DNA from: Streptomyces spectabilis
GTDB taxonomy: Bacteria; Actinomycetota; Actinomycetes; Streptomycetales; Streptomycetaceae
Direction of reading: 5' to 3'
Assembly: GCF_008704795.1 (NCBI RefSeq)
Contig: NZ_CP023690.1
Location: 3,420,501-3,484,500, forward strand
DNA: 64,000 bases
Notes under the pieces: model-generated
What the model was told of the DNA's origin: nothing
Database searches by the model: none
What the model saw: the letters and a program-made list of their open reading frames with translations, nothing else
Position numbers and translations under genes: made by a program
Shown here: positions 39,007 to 50,875 of the stretch, piece after piece
Layout: each line of letters starts with the position of its first letter
How positions within the stretch are numbered: position 1 is the first letter of the stretch

Positions 39007-39947
39007 GCGGCCGAGGCCCGGGCCTGGCGCGGCGGCTCGCCGGGCCGCAGAACCGCAACCTGTGGTTCTGGGTGTTCGTCGGCCCCTTCGCGCTCGGCCT
39101 GCTCGTCTTCACGTACGTCCCGCTCGGCTGGAGCGTCTACCTCAGCTTCTTCGACGCCCACAACACCGTCTCGCCCACGGATTTCGTCGGCTTCGACAAC
39201 TACACGTCGATGCTGAAGAACGACGCGTTCACCGACAGCCTGTGGACGTTCGCCGTGTTCACGGCCTTCATCGTGCCGACGACGTTCGTCCTGTCCCTGT
39301 CGCTCGCGTTGATGGTGAACCGCTTGCGCCGTGCGCAGGCGTTCTTCCGGTCGGTGTTCTTCCTGCCGGCGGCGTGCAGCTATGTCGTGGCCGCTCTGAT
39401 CTGGAAGATGTCGATCTTCAACGGGGTGCGGTTCGGGCTCGCGAACACCGTGCTCGGCTGGTTCGGCGCCGACCAGACGGCATGGCTGTCGACCACGGAC
39501 CCGCCCTGGTACTGGCTGGTGATCGTCACCGTACGCCTGTGGCTCCAGGCGGGGTTCTACATGGTCCTGTTCCTGGCCGGGCTCCAGCGGATCTCGCCCA
39601 CCCTGTACGAGGCGGCCGCCGTGGACGGCGCCCGGCCCGGCTGGCAGGTGCTCCGCCACATCACGCTGCCGCAGCTGCGCGCCACGTCCGTCGCCGTGGC
39701 GCTGCTCCTGGTCATCAACGCCTTCCAGGCCTTCGACGAGTTCTACAACCTGCTCTCCGACGCCCGCGGCTACCCACCGTACGCCCGGCCGCCGCTGGTC
39801 TACCTCTACTACACGGCGCTCGGCCAGGGGCAGAACCTCGGCCTCGGCAGCGCGGGCGCGGTGCTCCTCGCCCTGATCATCGCGGTGGTGACGGTGGGGC
39901 AGGCCCGCTGGTTCGGGCTCGGCCGCGGCGACGAGAAGGGAGCCTGA
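39003..39947 (+). CDS. ABC transporter permease (MalF-like)
   Basis: 314 residues from the GTG in the overlap. Six membrane helices and the EAA loop EAAAVDGARPGWQVLRHITLP, which docks the ATPase. Pairs with the next gene to form the membrane channel of a sugar importer. Confidence 0.92.
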   Translation: MSGRGPGLARRLAGPQNRNLWFWVFVGPFALGLLVFTYVPLGWSVYLSFFDAHNTVSPTDFVGFDNYTSMLKNDAFTDSLWTFAVFTAFIVPTTFVLSLSLALMVNRLRRAQAFFRSVFFLPAACSYVVAALIWKMSIFNGVRFGLANTVLGWFGADQTAWLSTTDPPWYWLVIVTVRLWLQAGFYMVLFLAGLQRISPTLYEAAAVDGARPGWQVLRHITLPQLRATSVAVALLLVINAFQAFDEFYNLLSDARGYPPYARPPLVYLYYTALGQGQNLGLGSAGAVLLALIIAVVTVGQARWFGLGRGDEKGA

Positions 39948-39950
39948 GAC

Positions 39951-40787
39951 ATGCACGACGCCTGGGTGCGCGTGGGCCGGGCCCTGCGCCTGGTCCTGCT
40001 GATCGCCCTCGCCCTGCTCTTCCTGGTGCCGTTCTACCTCCTGGTGCGCAACGGGCTCGCCTCCGAGGAGGACATCACCTCGCCGGACTGGACGTTCTTC
40101 CCGTCCACCCTGCGCTTCTCGAACGTCACCGAGCTGTTCCGGGACTCGACGGTGCCCATGGCCCGCTCCCTGCTCAACTCGGCGCTGATCGCGGTCCTGA
40201 CGACCCTCGGCACGCTCCTGATCGCCTCGCTCGCGGGCTACGGCCTGGCCCGCATCCCCTACCGCTACGCCAACCACGTCTTCTACGCGATCCTCGCCAC
40301 GCTGATGGTCCCGGCCGCCGTCACCTTCGTACCGAGCTTCGTGCTCGTGTCGTCGCTCGGCTGGGTCTCGACGCTGCGCGGCCTGATCGTGCCGACCCTG
40401 TTCTCGGCGTTCGCCTGCTTCGTCTTCCGCCAGTACTTCCTGGGCTTTCCCCGGGAGCTGGAGGACGCGGCGCGCGTGGACGGGCTCGGCTACTGGCGCA
40501 CGTACTGGCGCGTGGTGGTGCCGAACACGCGACCGGTGTTCGCGGCCGTCGGCACCATCGTCTTCATCGGCGCCTGGAACTCCTTCCTGTGGCCGCTGGT
40601 GATCGGCCAGGACCGCGAGGCGTGGACGGTCCAGGTGGCGCTCTCCTCCTTCAGCACCTCGCAGGTGATCCGGCTGCACGAGCTGTTCGTCGCGGCCGCG
40701 GTGTCGATCCTGCCGCTGCTCGTGGTGTTCCTGTTCTTCCAGCGGTGGATCGTGGCGGGGGTGGAGCGGTCGGGCATCGACGACTGA
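39951..40787 (+). CDS. ABC transporter permease (MalG-like)
   Basis: 278 residues, starting 3 bases after the previous stop. Six membrane helices and the EAA loop EDAARVDGLGYWRTYWRVVVP. No ATPase gene follows; Streptomyces sugar importers commonly share the ATPase MsiK encoded elsewhere, so the operon is complete by the standards of the genus. There is no LacI or ROK regulator next to it. Confidence 0.92.
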   Translation: MHDAWVRVGRALRLVLLIALALLFLVPFYLLVRNGLASEEDITSPDWTFFPSTLRFSNVTELFRDSTVPMARSLLNSALIAVLTTLGTLLIASLAGYGLARIPYRYANHVFYAILATLMVPAAVTFVPSFVLVSSLGWVSTLRGLIVPTLFSAFACFVFRQYFLGFPRELEDAARVDGLGYWRTYWRVVVPNTRPVFAAVGTIVFIGAWNSFLWPLVIGQDREAWTVQVALSSFSTSQVIRLHELFVAAAVSILPLLVVFLFFQRWIVAGVERSGIDD

Positions 40788-40808
40788 CCGGCCCACCCCC
40801 GCGGCGCG

Positions 40809-42341
40809 CTAGAAGGCGTTCGGCGCGGCCCCGGCGCGGCGCTGCCCGGGCGTGACGCGGCACGTCACGTCCTTGGCCGGGAGCTTGCCGGTGGCCAGGT
40901 AGCGCATGGACGGGTTCTCCGCGCACGGGTAGCGGTGCTCGCCGAAGAGGACGCCGTGGCCCTCACCCTCGTCGACGGTGATCATCTTCGAGCCCTTGAG
41001 GAGCCGGTGCATGTTCCGCGCGCCCGAGAGCGGGGTCTGCGAGTCCCACTCGTTCTGTACGAGGAGCAGCGGGACGTCGTTGCCGACCTTGGTCGCGGGC
41101 TCGGCGCCCTTCGGCCAGAACGCGCACGGCACGATGCCGGACGTGAAGTCCCCGTACAGCGGGTAGCGGACGGCGTCGCGCACGGAGTCGCGGTAGTACG
41201 TCTCCGGGTCGCGCGGCCAGGGCGCGTCGGAGCACACCACGGCGAACTGGGCGGCGAGTTCGTTGTCCGTCACCGGCTCGGCGGCCGGGCCGGACACGGT
41301 GGCGCCCCCGGCGGCGCGCTTCAGCGCCCGCACCAGCTCGGCCCCGCCGCGGACGCCGAAGAACTCGGGCCGGGCGAGGTTCCGCACCCCGGCGCCGTCG
41401 AGCTTCTCGCCGTCGACCACGATCGGCTCGCGGTCGGCCCGCTCCACGATCTTCCAGAAGGTCCGCTGGACCTGCGCCGGGGAGGTGCCGAGGTGGTACG
41501 TCGCGTCGCGCTCGGCGGTCCACTTCGACCAGCGCTCGAAGGCCGCTCCGACCTCCTCCGACCAGATGCGGAACATCCCCCGCCACATCCGCTCCGGGTC
41601 GACGGCGCTGTCGAGGAGCACGCGGTCCGCGCGCTTCGGGAACAGCTGGGTGTAGACGGCGCCGAGCGCGGTGCCGTAGGAGACGCCGTAGTAGGAGAGC
41701 TTCTTCTCGCCCACGGCCGCGCGCATGATGTCCATGTCCCGCGCGGTGTTGCGGGTGTTGATGTACGGCAGCACGCCGCGGTTCTTCGTCTCGCACTTGT
41801 CCGCGACCGTCCTGGCCCACTTCACGTTCCGGTCGAACTCGGCGCGCGAGCGGGTGGGACGCGGGAAGCGCTGCTCGGCGCCGGTGAGCCCACAGCTCAG
41901 CGGCGAGCTCTTGCCGACCCCGCGCGGGTCGAAGCCGAGCAGGTCGTACTTTTCGAGGACGGCCTCGGGCAGCCCCTCGGACGCCTCCAGGGGCAGGTCG
42001 AGCCCCGGGCCGCCGGGCCCGCCCGGGTTGAAGGTCAGGACGCCGTGGCGCTTGCCGGGCTTGCTCGTCTGCACCCGGGAGACCGCGACCTTGAGGGTCC
42101 TGCCCTTCGGCGCGCTGTAGTCGAGCGGCACCTTGAGCGTCGCGCACTGGAACTTCGCGGGCTTGTCGGCCGCGCATCTCTTCCAGGTGAGCTTCTGTTG
42201 GGTGAACCGCGAGAGGTCGCGCGCCTCGGGGGTGCCGGGCGCGGCCACCGCCGGGCCCGCCGCCAGCGAGGGTGCGAGGGTCGCCGTCAGGCCGAGCGCG
42301 AGCAGCGGCACGACGAGACGTCGCGATGCGGAGTGAGCCAC
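40809..42341 (-). CDS. Secreted tripeptidyl aminopeptidase-like alpha/beta hydrolase
   Basis: 510 residues from the GTG at 42341. Signal peptide (RRLVVPLLALGLTATLAPSLAAGPAVA). Alpha/beta hydrolase core with oxyanion loop NPGGPGGPG, nucleophile GVSYG (Ser), acid in QNEWDSQTPL and the final His in EGHGVLFGEHRYPC, plus the TAP C-terminal domain. Members (Tap, SlpD/SlpE) remove peptides from secreted proteins in Streptomyces culture fluid. Divergent from the AfsR-like regulator. Confidence 0.9.
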   Translation of the reverse strand: MAHSASRRLVVPLLALGLTATLAPSLAAGPAVAAPGTPEARDLSRFTQQKLTWKRCAADKPAKFQCATLKVPLDYSAPKGRTLKVAVSRVQTSKPGKRHGVLTFNPGGPGGPGLDLPLEASEGLPEAVLEKYDLLGFDPRGVGKSSPLSCGLTGAEQRFPRPTRSRAEFDRNVKWARTVADKCETKNRGVLPYINTRNTARDMDIMRAAVGEKKLSYYGVSYGTALGAVYTQLFPKRADRVLLDSAVDPERMWRGMFRIWSEEVGAAFERWSKWTAERDATYHLGTSPAQVQRTFWKIVERADREPIVVDGEKLDGAGVRNLARPEFFGVRGGAELVRALKRAAGGATVSGPAAEPVTDNELAAQFAVVCSDAPWPRDPETYYRDSVRDAVRYPLYGDFTSGIVPCAFWPKGAEPATKVGNDVPLLLVQNEWDSQTPLSGARNMHRLLKGSKMITVDEGEGHGVLFGEHRYPCAENPSMRYLATGKLPAKDVTCRVTPGQRRAGAAPNAF

Positions 42342-42529
42342 GTAGAGCTCCCTTCGTTCGTGTGGACGTACCGCACTGTGGGACGCGAACACGGGCACAT
42401 CGCCTCCGCCCGCAGCGCGGAGAACGCGTCAAAGGTGGCCTGAACGCGGCCAACCGGCGCAAGCGGAGCGGCGGCGGCCCCTTCGATAAACTGACCGCTT
42501 TCCCCTGGACGGTCTGGAAGGGTGCGCAC

Positions 42530-45268
42530 GTGGAGTTCCGGCTGCTCGGAGCGGTGTCCGTCGGCACCGAGGCCGGTGAGCTGCACCTCGGTCCCGCCAA
42601 GCGGCGCAGCCTGCTCGCCGCCCTGCTCCTGCGGCCCAACCGCCCTGTTCCGGTGGAGCAGCTGACCGCCACCCTGTGGGAGGACGAGCCGCCGCCGCGC
42701 GCCCGCAGCGTCATCCAGGGCCATGTGTCGCGGCTGCGGAGCCTGCTGGCCGACGCGGGCGCCGAGGTGTTCGGGGTCGAGCTGGTCACACGGGGCGCGG
42801 CCTACGTCCTGCGGATGCCGGAGTCACTGCTCGACGCGCACCGCTTCGAGGAGCTGGTGACGCTGGCCCGCGAGCAGCGCGCGCCGGGCGACGCCGTGGC
42901 CATGTACGAGGAGGCCCTGTCGCTGTGGCAGGGGCCCGCGCTGACCGGCGCCTACCCGAGCCCGCCGCTGCTCGCCGCGGCGCACGCACTCGAAGAGCTC
43001 CGGCTCGCCTCCGTGGAGCTGCTCGCCGCGGCCTACGCGCGCCGGGGCGAGCACCAGCGGGCGGCGGCCGTGCTGCGCGCGGAGGCCGAGGACCATCCGC
43101 TGCGCGAGTCGCTCTCGGCCGCGCTGATGCGGGCGCTCCAGCGGGCGGGGCGCCGCTCGGAGGCGCTCGACTGGTTCCACCGCACCCGGCGGCTGCTCGC
43201 GGACGAGCTGGGCGTGGACCCGGGCCGCGAGCTCGCGGACGCCTACGGGGCGGCGCTGCGCGGGGCGGACGAGAGCGACGGCACCGGTGACGGCGGCGCG
43301 CGCACCGCCCCGCCCGCGCCCCCGGCCGTCCCTTCCCCGCCGCCTGCCGCCGCCCCGCTCGTCGACCTGCTGCCCCGGGTCCCGCGCGGCTTCCACGGGC
43401 GCGCCGCCGAACTCACCGCGCTGTCCCGCGCCGCCGCGGGCGAGGCGCCCGTGTGTCTGGTGACCGGGCCCGCGGGCGTGGGCAAGACGGCGCTCGCCGT
43501 GCACTGGGCGCACCGCGAGCGCGCCGCTTTCCCCGGCGGTCTGCTCTACGCCGATCTGCGCGGCTTCAGCGACGCGGGCGAGCCCGACCACCTCGAAGTG
43601 CTGCGCGAGTTCCTCCTCGCGCTCGGCGTCGCGCCGCGCCGGATACCGGAGTCGGCCGGGGGCGCCTCCGCCCTGTACCGCTCGCTCGCCGCCGACCGCC
43701 AGCTCCTCGTCGTCCTCGACAACGCGCGCGACTCCGCGCAGGTCAGGGAGTTGCTGCCGGGTGGCGCCCGCTGCGTCACGGTGGTCACGAGCCGGTACCG
43801 GCTGCGCGGCCTGATCGCCTCGGACGCGGCCCGGCCTGTGCCGGTGGGCGTCCTCGGACCGGACGACGGCACGGCCCTGCTCGCCGCCGTCCTCGGCGAG
43901 GAGCGGGTGCGCGCGGAGGCGGTGGCCGCCCGGCGCCTGGCCGAGCTGTGCGGCGGGCTCCCGCTCGCGCTGCGGGTGGCCGCCGCCCGGCTCGCGGACC
44001 AGCCGGACTGGTCCCTGGGCGCGATGAGCGCCGAACTGTCCGACGAGTCGCGCCGCCTGGGCCTGCTCGACGTGGAGGACACCGGCGTACGGGCGGCGCT
44101 GCGCCTCACCGTGCGCCGCCTCCCCGAGGACGTGGCGCACCACTTCGCCCATCTGGGCCGCCACCCGGGCACGCACGTCGACCGGTTCGCGGCCGCCGCC
44201 CTCGCGGGCACCGATCCGCAGGCGGCCGAGGCCGCCCTGGAGCGCCTGGCCGCGGCCCATCTCGTCACCCGCTCCGCGCCGGGGCGCTGGTCGCTGCACG
44301 ATCTCGTACGGCTCTACGCGCGCGGCCTGGACGCCGGGCCCGACGCGGTCCCCCGGGTGCTCGACCACCACGTGGCCACCGCCCTCGCCGCGGTCGCCGC
44401 GGCCGAGCCCGGCGAGGAGGCCTGCTTCGACCTGCCCGCGGACTTCCACCGGCCGCCCGCCGTACGGGAGTTCGGCGGCCGCGAGGAGGCCATGGCCTGG
44501 TACGCGGCCGAGCGCGAGGACCTCACCCTCGCGGTGGCCGCGGCGCGCGCCGCCGGGCTGCACGGCAGGACCTGGCGGCTCGTGCTCGCGCTGTGGCCGC
44601 ACATCGTGTGGCGGCACCGGGACGGCTGGGCGCCGCTCCTCCAGACGGCCCTTGAGGCCGCGCGGGCCGACGCCGACGCCCGGGCCGAGGCGCGGGTGCG
44701 GGCCCTGCTCGGCTGGGTCCTCGCCGAGGAGGGCCGCACCGGCGACGCCCTGGTCCATCTGGAGGCCGCCACCGAGCTGGCCGCGCGGGCGAAGGACGTG
44801 CCGGGCGAGGCGACGGCCCTGGTCAACCTGTCGCTCGTCCAGGCAGCCCTCGGCGACCCGGAGGAGGCGGCGGAGGGCTGTCTGCGGGCGGCCGGCCTCG
44901 CGCGCGAAGTCGGGGACCGGCACACCGAGCGCCTGGCCCTGCACCACCTGGCCCGCCACCTCTTGGTCCTCAAGCAGTGGGGACCGGCCCTCGACACGGC
45001 CACCGCCGCCCTCGCCGTCGACATCCCCGCGCAGGCCTCGGCGGCGTCGCGGGTGCTGCTCCTCACCGCGGCGGGGGAGGCCCTGATCGGCCTGGGCGAG
45101 GAAGCGGAGGGTGTCCGGCGCCTCGACACCGCGGCGCGGGAAGCGGAAGCGTCCGGCTTCGACGAGGGCGCGGTCGGGGCGCTCGGCGCGCTGCTGCGCT
45201 TCTCGGCGGACGTGGGCCTGCGGGCCCGCTACGACACGGCGGTCATGCGGCTCACGGCCCGGTCCTGA
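42530..45268 (+). CDS. SARP-family regulator of AfsR type (DNA-binding, NB-ARC, TPR)
   Basis: 912 residues from the GTG at 42530 (GGAAGG at 42516-42521). Residues 1-95 are an OmpR-like winged helix (VEFRLLGAVSVGTEAGEL, RRSLLAALLLRPNRPVPVE, VSRLRSLLADAGAE), followed by the bacterial activation domain to about 240. After a Pro-rich linker comes NB-ARC with the P-loop VTGPAGVGKTALA near 310, and the last 350 residues are TPR-like helices. It resembles S. coelicolor AfsR (993 residues). It likely activates secondary metabolism or a local target; the next gene is a lipoprotein, and no biosynthetic genes are within 13 kb. Confidence 0.9.
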   Translation: MEFRLLGAVSVGTEAGELHLGPAKRRSLLAALLLRPNRPVPVEQLTATLWEDEPPPRARSVIQGHVSRLRSLLADAGAEVFGVELVTRGAAYVLRMPESLLDAHRFEELVTLAREQRAPGDAVAMYEEALSLWQGPALTGAYPSPPLLAAAHALEELRLASVELLAAAYARRGEHQRAAAVLRAEAEDHPLRESLSAALMRALQRAGRRSEALDWFHRTRRLLADELGVDPGRELADAYGAALRGADESDGTGDGGARTAPPAPPAVPSPPPAAAPLVDLLPRVPRGFHGRAAELTALSRAAAGEAPVCLVTGPAGVGKTALAVHWAHRERAAFPGGLLYADLRGFSDAGEPDHLEVLREFLLALGVAPRRIPESAGGASALYRSLAADRQLLVVLDNARDSAQVRELLPGGARCVTVVTSRYRLRGLIASDAARPVPVGVLGPDDGTALLAAVLGEERVRAEAVAARRLAELCGGLPLALRVAAARLADQPDWSLGAMSAELSDESRRLGLLDVEDTGVRAALRLTVRRLPEDVAHHFAHLGRHPGTHVDRFAAAALAGTDPQAAEAALERLAAAHLVTRSAPGRWSLHDLVRLYARGLDAGPDAVPRVLDHHVATALAAVAAAEPGEEACFDLPADFHRPPAVREFGGREEAMAWYAAEREDLTLAVAAARAAGLHGRTWRLVLALWPHIVWRHRDGWAPLLQTALEAARADADARAEARVRALLGWVLAEEGRTGDALVHLEAATELAARAKDVPGEATALVNLSLVQAALGDPEEAAEGCLRAAGLAREVGDRHTERLALHHLARHLLVLKQWGPALDTATAALAVDIPAQASAASRVLLLTAAGEALIGLGEEAEGVRRLDTAAREAEASGFDEGAVGALGALLRFSADVGLRARYDTAVMRLTARS

Positions 45269-45417
45269 GCAGCGGTCGCAGGGCCGCGGCGGCGCGTCAG
45301 CGGGACGTAAGCCGGGCGCAAGCGGAACGCCAGCGGGGGCGGCAAGAGTGGTGTCCACACCGGGGGTGACTCCCCGGGGACCACACAGACCGGCACCACC
45401 GCACTGGGGGAACCACC

Positions 45418-46137
45418 ATGCGTACGTCGCGCATCCGCACCACCGCCCTGGCCGCCGCGGCCACCGCCGCCCTCGCCGTGTCCCTGACGGCCTGCGGCAG
45501 CTCGGACGACAACGGCGCCGGGAAGACCGAGGTCAGCACGGTCGGCAAGGCCACGGCCGACAAGACCACGGAGAAGCCGGGCACGTCGGACGGCTCGGAC
45601 GGGTCGAACGGATCGGACCAGGCCGGGCCGTCCCGCTCCGCTTCGGGCTCGGCCGCGCAGGGCTCCGGCGCCTCCGGCACCACCGTCGAGGCCACGCGCT
45701 CCACGAGCGTCCGGCAGTGCGACGGCACCGAGATGTCGTACTCCGTCCTGCACCGCTTCGCCAAGCAGCGCGGCGAGCACCTGCTGATCACCGCGACGAA
45801 CGCCGACGCCAAGCCGTGCTGGGTGGCCTCGTACCCCTCGGTGATGCTCGGGAAGAGCGCGAACGTCCTTCCCCACGCGTCCAAGGACGCCCCGGGCGGC
45901 ACCGACCGCATCACGGTCAAGCCCGGCGGCAAGGTCTACTCCGCCGTGAACCTCTTCACCGGCGGAGGCCGGAGCCAGACCTCGGCGGACCTCTCCCTCG
46001 CGCTGCGCGACCGCACCGGCGACACCGGCCCCGGCACCGACCAGCAGGCCTTCGACGCCAAGGGCGCCCCGTCGAAGTTCACCTGGTCCAGCGCCGACGT
46101 CACCAACTGGAACACGGCCAAGCCGTACGACTTCTGA
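45418..46137 (+). CDS. Lipoprotein with DUF4232-like domain
   Basis: 239 residues. Signal peptide with lipobox AVSLTAC (Cys about 27), a long Ser/Gly/Thr-rich linker to about 95, then a beta domain (RQCDGTEMSYSVL, EHLLITATNADAKPCWVASYPSVML, ITVKPGGKVYSAVNL), the pattern of the DUF4232 proteins abundant in Streptomyces. Two cysteines in the domain may form a disulphide. Role unknown. It lies 150 bases after the AfsR-like gene and ends in a strong terminator. Confidence 0.8.
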   Translation: MRTSRIRTTALAAAATAALAVSLTACGSSDDNGAGKTEVSTVGKATADKTTEKPGTSDGSDGSNGSDQAGPSRSASGSAAQGSGASGTTVEATRSTSVRQCDGTEMSYSVLHRFAKQRGEHLLITATNADAKPCWVASYPSVMLGKSANVLPHASKDAPGGTDRITVKPGGKVYSAVNLFTGGGRSQTSADLSLALRDRTGDTGPGTDQQAFDAKGAPSKFTWSSADVTNWNTAKPYDF

Positions 46138-46170
46138 GACCTGCCCGGACACCCCCCAGTCCCGGGCAGC

Positions 46171-46206
46171 GAAGGGGCGGCACCCCGCACAAGGTGCCGC
46201 CCCTTC
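46171..46206. terminator. Strong bidirectional terminator
   Basis: GAAGGGGCGGCACC (46171-46184) pairs perfectly over 14 bases with GGTGCCGCCCCTTC (46193-46206), between the lipoprotein and the convergent ppdK gene. Confidence 0.85.
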
Positions 46207-46270
46207 ATCGTGGACCGGGGCCGCCGCCGCATCGGTTGAGGGTCGGGGACACGGCGACGGACCCGGGGCT

Positions 46271-48997
<2,727 letters not shown>

Positions 48998-49452
48998 GGG
49001 TCTCGACTCCTCGAGGACGCGGCTGCCCTGACGGCGAGGAACATACCCAGATCGAAGGCGTCTGGGTACGTCCACTTGTGGGTCATGCGGTCGCAACCAC
49101 CCGTGTGCCAGCAGATCGAAAGTAACGCGCGAGTAATGATCTTGACGGGAGTGAGTTCACCTCTTGAAGTCATAAGTGCGCAGCGTGACGTCAGCCCCTC
49201 GCCTTGACTACGCGGCGTGGCAATTTGATCGATCGTTTGAAGTGTCAACGCGTGGCACTCAGTGCCACCCCTTGGAAAGGTGCAGCGGGGCAAGATCCGC
49301 TCATCTGAGCGCAAGGCCTATCAGGGGTGGCGAGAATCACGCCCTCACATGCCAAAGTTTTGGCATCTGAGCGGCCCTCGGCTCACCCGAGAGCGAAACG
49401 GGGAGCAAAACGGAGAGCGTGACGGAGAGGGTCGGGGCACCCCGTGCCCGGC
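48998..49452 (-). promoter_or_regulatory. Long gap upstream of ppdK with two perfect palindromes
   Basis: 455 bases with no gene and a lower GC content than the surroundings. ATGCCAAA-GT-TTTGGCAT is an 18-base palindrome at 49349-49366, and GTGGCACT-C-AGTGCCAC a 17-base one at 49252-49268. Both lie between the 3' end of the ROK gene and ppdK, which read the same way. The first looks like a typical repressor or ROK/LacI-class operator, the second could be an operator or hairpin. A -35-like TTGACA reads on the minus strand near 49246. Which protein binds is unknown. Confidence 0.55.
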
Positions 49453-50703
49453 TCAGAAGCCGAGGGCCGCGAGCCGCTCCTCCGCCCGCTGCGGCGCGTA
49501 GAGGTGCTCCACCACCAGGGCCCCCGCCCCGGTCACGGCCGCCCGCTCGCCGAGCCGCGAGGTGACGATCTCCAGATGGGCGGTGGAGCGGGGCAGGGCC
49601 CGCTGGTAGAGCAGTTCCCGCACGCCTGTCAGGAAGGGCGTTCCGGCCAGATCTCCCGCGATCATCAGAACGCCGGGGTTGAGGAGCGTCACGACCGTGG
49701 CGAGCACCTCGCCGACCCGCTGCCCCGCCTCGCGGGCGAGCCGCACCGCCTCCGGGTGCCCGGCCGCGAGCAGCTCCGCCACGTCGGAGCCGGAGGTCAC
49801 CGCCGCGCCGGAGGGCGCGGGCACGCCCGCCGCCGCGAGCCGCCCGGCGAGCGCGCGCCCGCTGGCCACCGCGGCCAGACAGCCGTACGAGCCGCACCGG
49901 CACAGGGCGGATTCGCTTCCGGGCACCCACGGCACCCGTATGTGCCCGATGTCGCCCGCGCCGCCGTCCACGCCCCGGTACACGGAGCCGTCCACGACGA
50001 CGCCCGCGCCGATCCCGGTGGAGACCTTGACCAGGGCGAAGGCCGAGCAGTCGGGGTAGGCGGCGCGCTGCTCCCCGTACGCCATGAGGTTGGCGTCGTT
50101 GTCGACGAGGACCGGCACCCGGGCGGAGCCGCCCGTGCGCGCGGCGAAGGAGCGGCCAAGCCGGGCTCTTATGTCGTAGCCGTCCCAGCCGGGCATGATC
50201 GGCGGCTGCACCACGCGGCCCGTCTCGCTGTCCACCGGGCCCGGCACGGCGAGGCCGATGCCGCAGACCGAGCGCGCGGCGCCGTCGCCCTCGCGCAGCA
50301 GCGCGGCGAACCGGACGCCCAGCTCGTCCAGGACCCGCTCCGGGCCCTCGTCCACCCGCAGGGGCCCGGTGTGCTCGGCGAGGACGTCCCCGGTGAGGGT
50401 GAGCAGGGCCGTGCGGGCGTGCCGGGTCTCCAGGCCCGCGGCGAGGACCACGGCGTGCGCGTCGTCGAACTCCAGGCGGGCGGCGGGGCGGCCGCCGAGC
50501 GGGGAGCCCACCGGGGCGGCGGTGCCCTCGCGCAGCCAGCCCGCGCGGAAGAGGCGGTCGAGGCGCTGGCCGACCGTGGCCCGGGAGAGGCCCGTGACCT
50601 GCTGGAGGGCGCCGCGCGTGGTGGCGCGGCCGCTGCGCACGAGGTGCAGCAGGTCGCCCGCGCTCGCCTGGGCGGCCCCGCGCACCGGGGTCCCGTTCCT
50701 CAT
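49453..50703 (-). CDS. ROK-family transcriptional regulator
   Basis: 416 residues from the ATG at 50703 (GAGGAG 5 bases upstream); the GTG at 50709 is too close to that site. N-terminal winged helix (ASAGDLLHLVRSGRATTRGALQQVTGLSRATVGQRL), then the ROK sugar-kinase-like fold with GIGLAVPGPVD, VDNDANLMAYGE, GGAGDIGHI and the zinc site CRCGSYGC. It should repress carbohydrate genes and respond to a sugar. The divergent glycoside hydrolase pair at 50876 is the likely target. Confidence 0.92.
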   Translation of the reverse strand: MRNGTPVRGAAQASAGDLLHLVRSGRATTRGALQQVTGLSRATVGQRLDRLFRAGWLREGTAAPVGSPLGGRPAARLEFDDAHAVVLAAGLETRHARTALLTLTGDVLAEHTGPLRVDEGPERVLDELGVRFAALLREGDGAARSVCGIGLAVPGPVDSETGRVVQPPIMPGWDGYDIRARLGRSFAARTGGSARVPVLVDNDANLMAYGEQRAAYPDCSAFALVKVSTGIGAGVVVDGSVYRGVDGGAGDIGHIRVPWVPGSESALCRCGSYGCLAAVASGRALAGRLAAAGVPAPSGAAVTSGSDVAELLAAGHPEAVRLAREAGQRVGEVLATVVTLLNPGVLMIAGDLAGTPFLTGVRELLYQRALPRSTAHLEIVTSRLGERAAVTGAGALVVEHLYAPQRAEERLAALGF

Positions 50704-50875
50704 GGCCACTCCTCGTCTCCTGCTCCCCGTCTACCCATGTCCGCCCTTGCGCGCGTCAACTCGACGTTACATATTGGGTTTTGCGTGTTAAGTAGACGTA
50801 ACCCTAGGGTGGAAACAGCCGAACTGACAGCCTGTGGGCACGGCGTGCGCCGACTCCGGGCTGAGGGAGAGACGC

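Noticed and set aside
39951..40787. Broken ABC importer because no ATPase gene follows
   Set aside because: Shared MsiK-type ATPases encoded elsewhere are normal for Streptomyces sugar importers.
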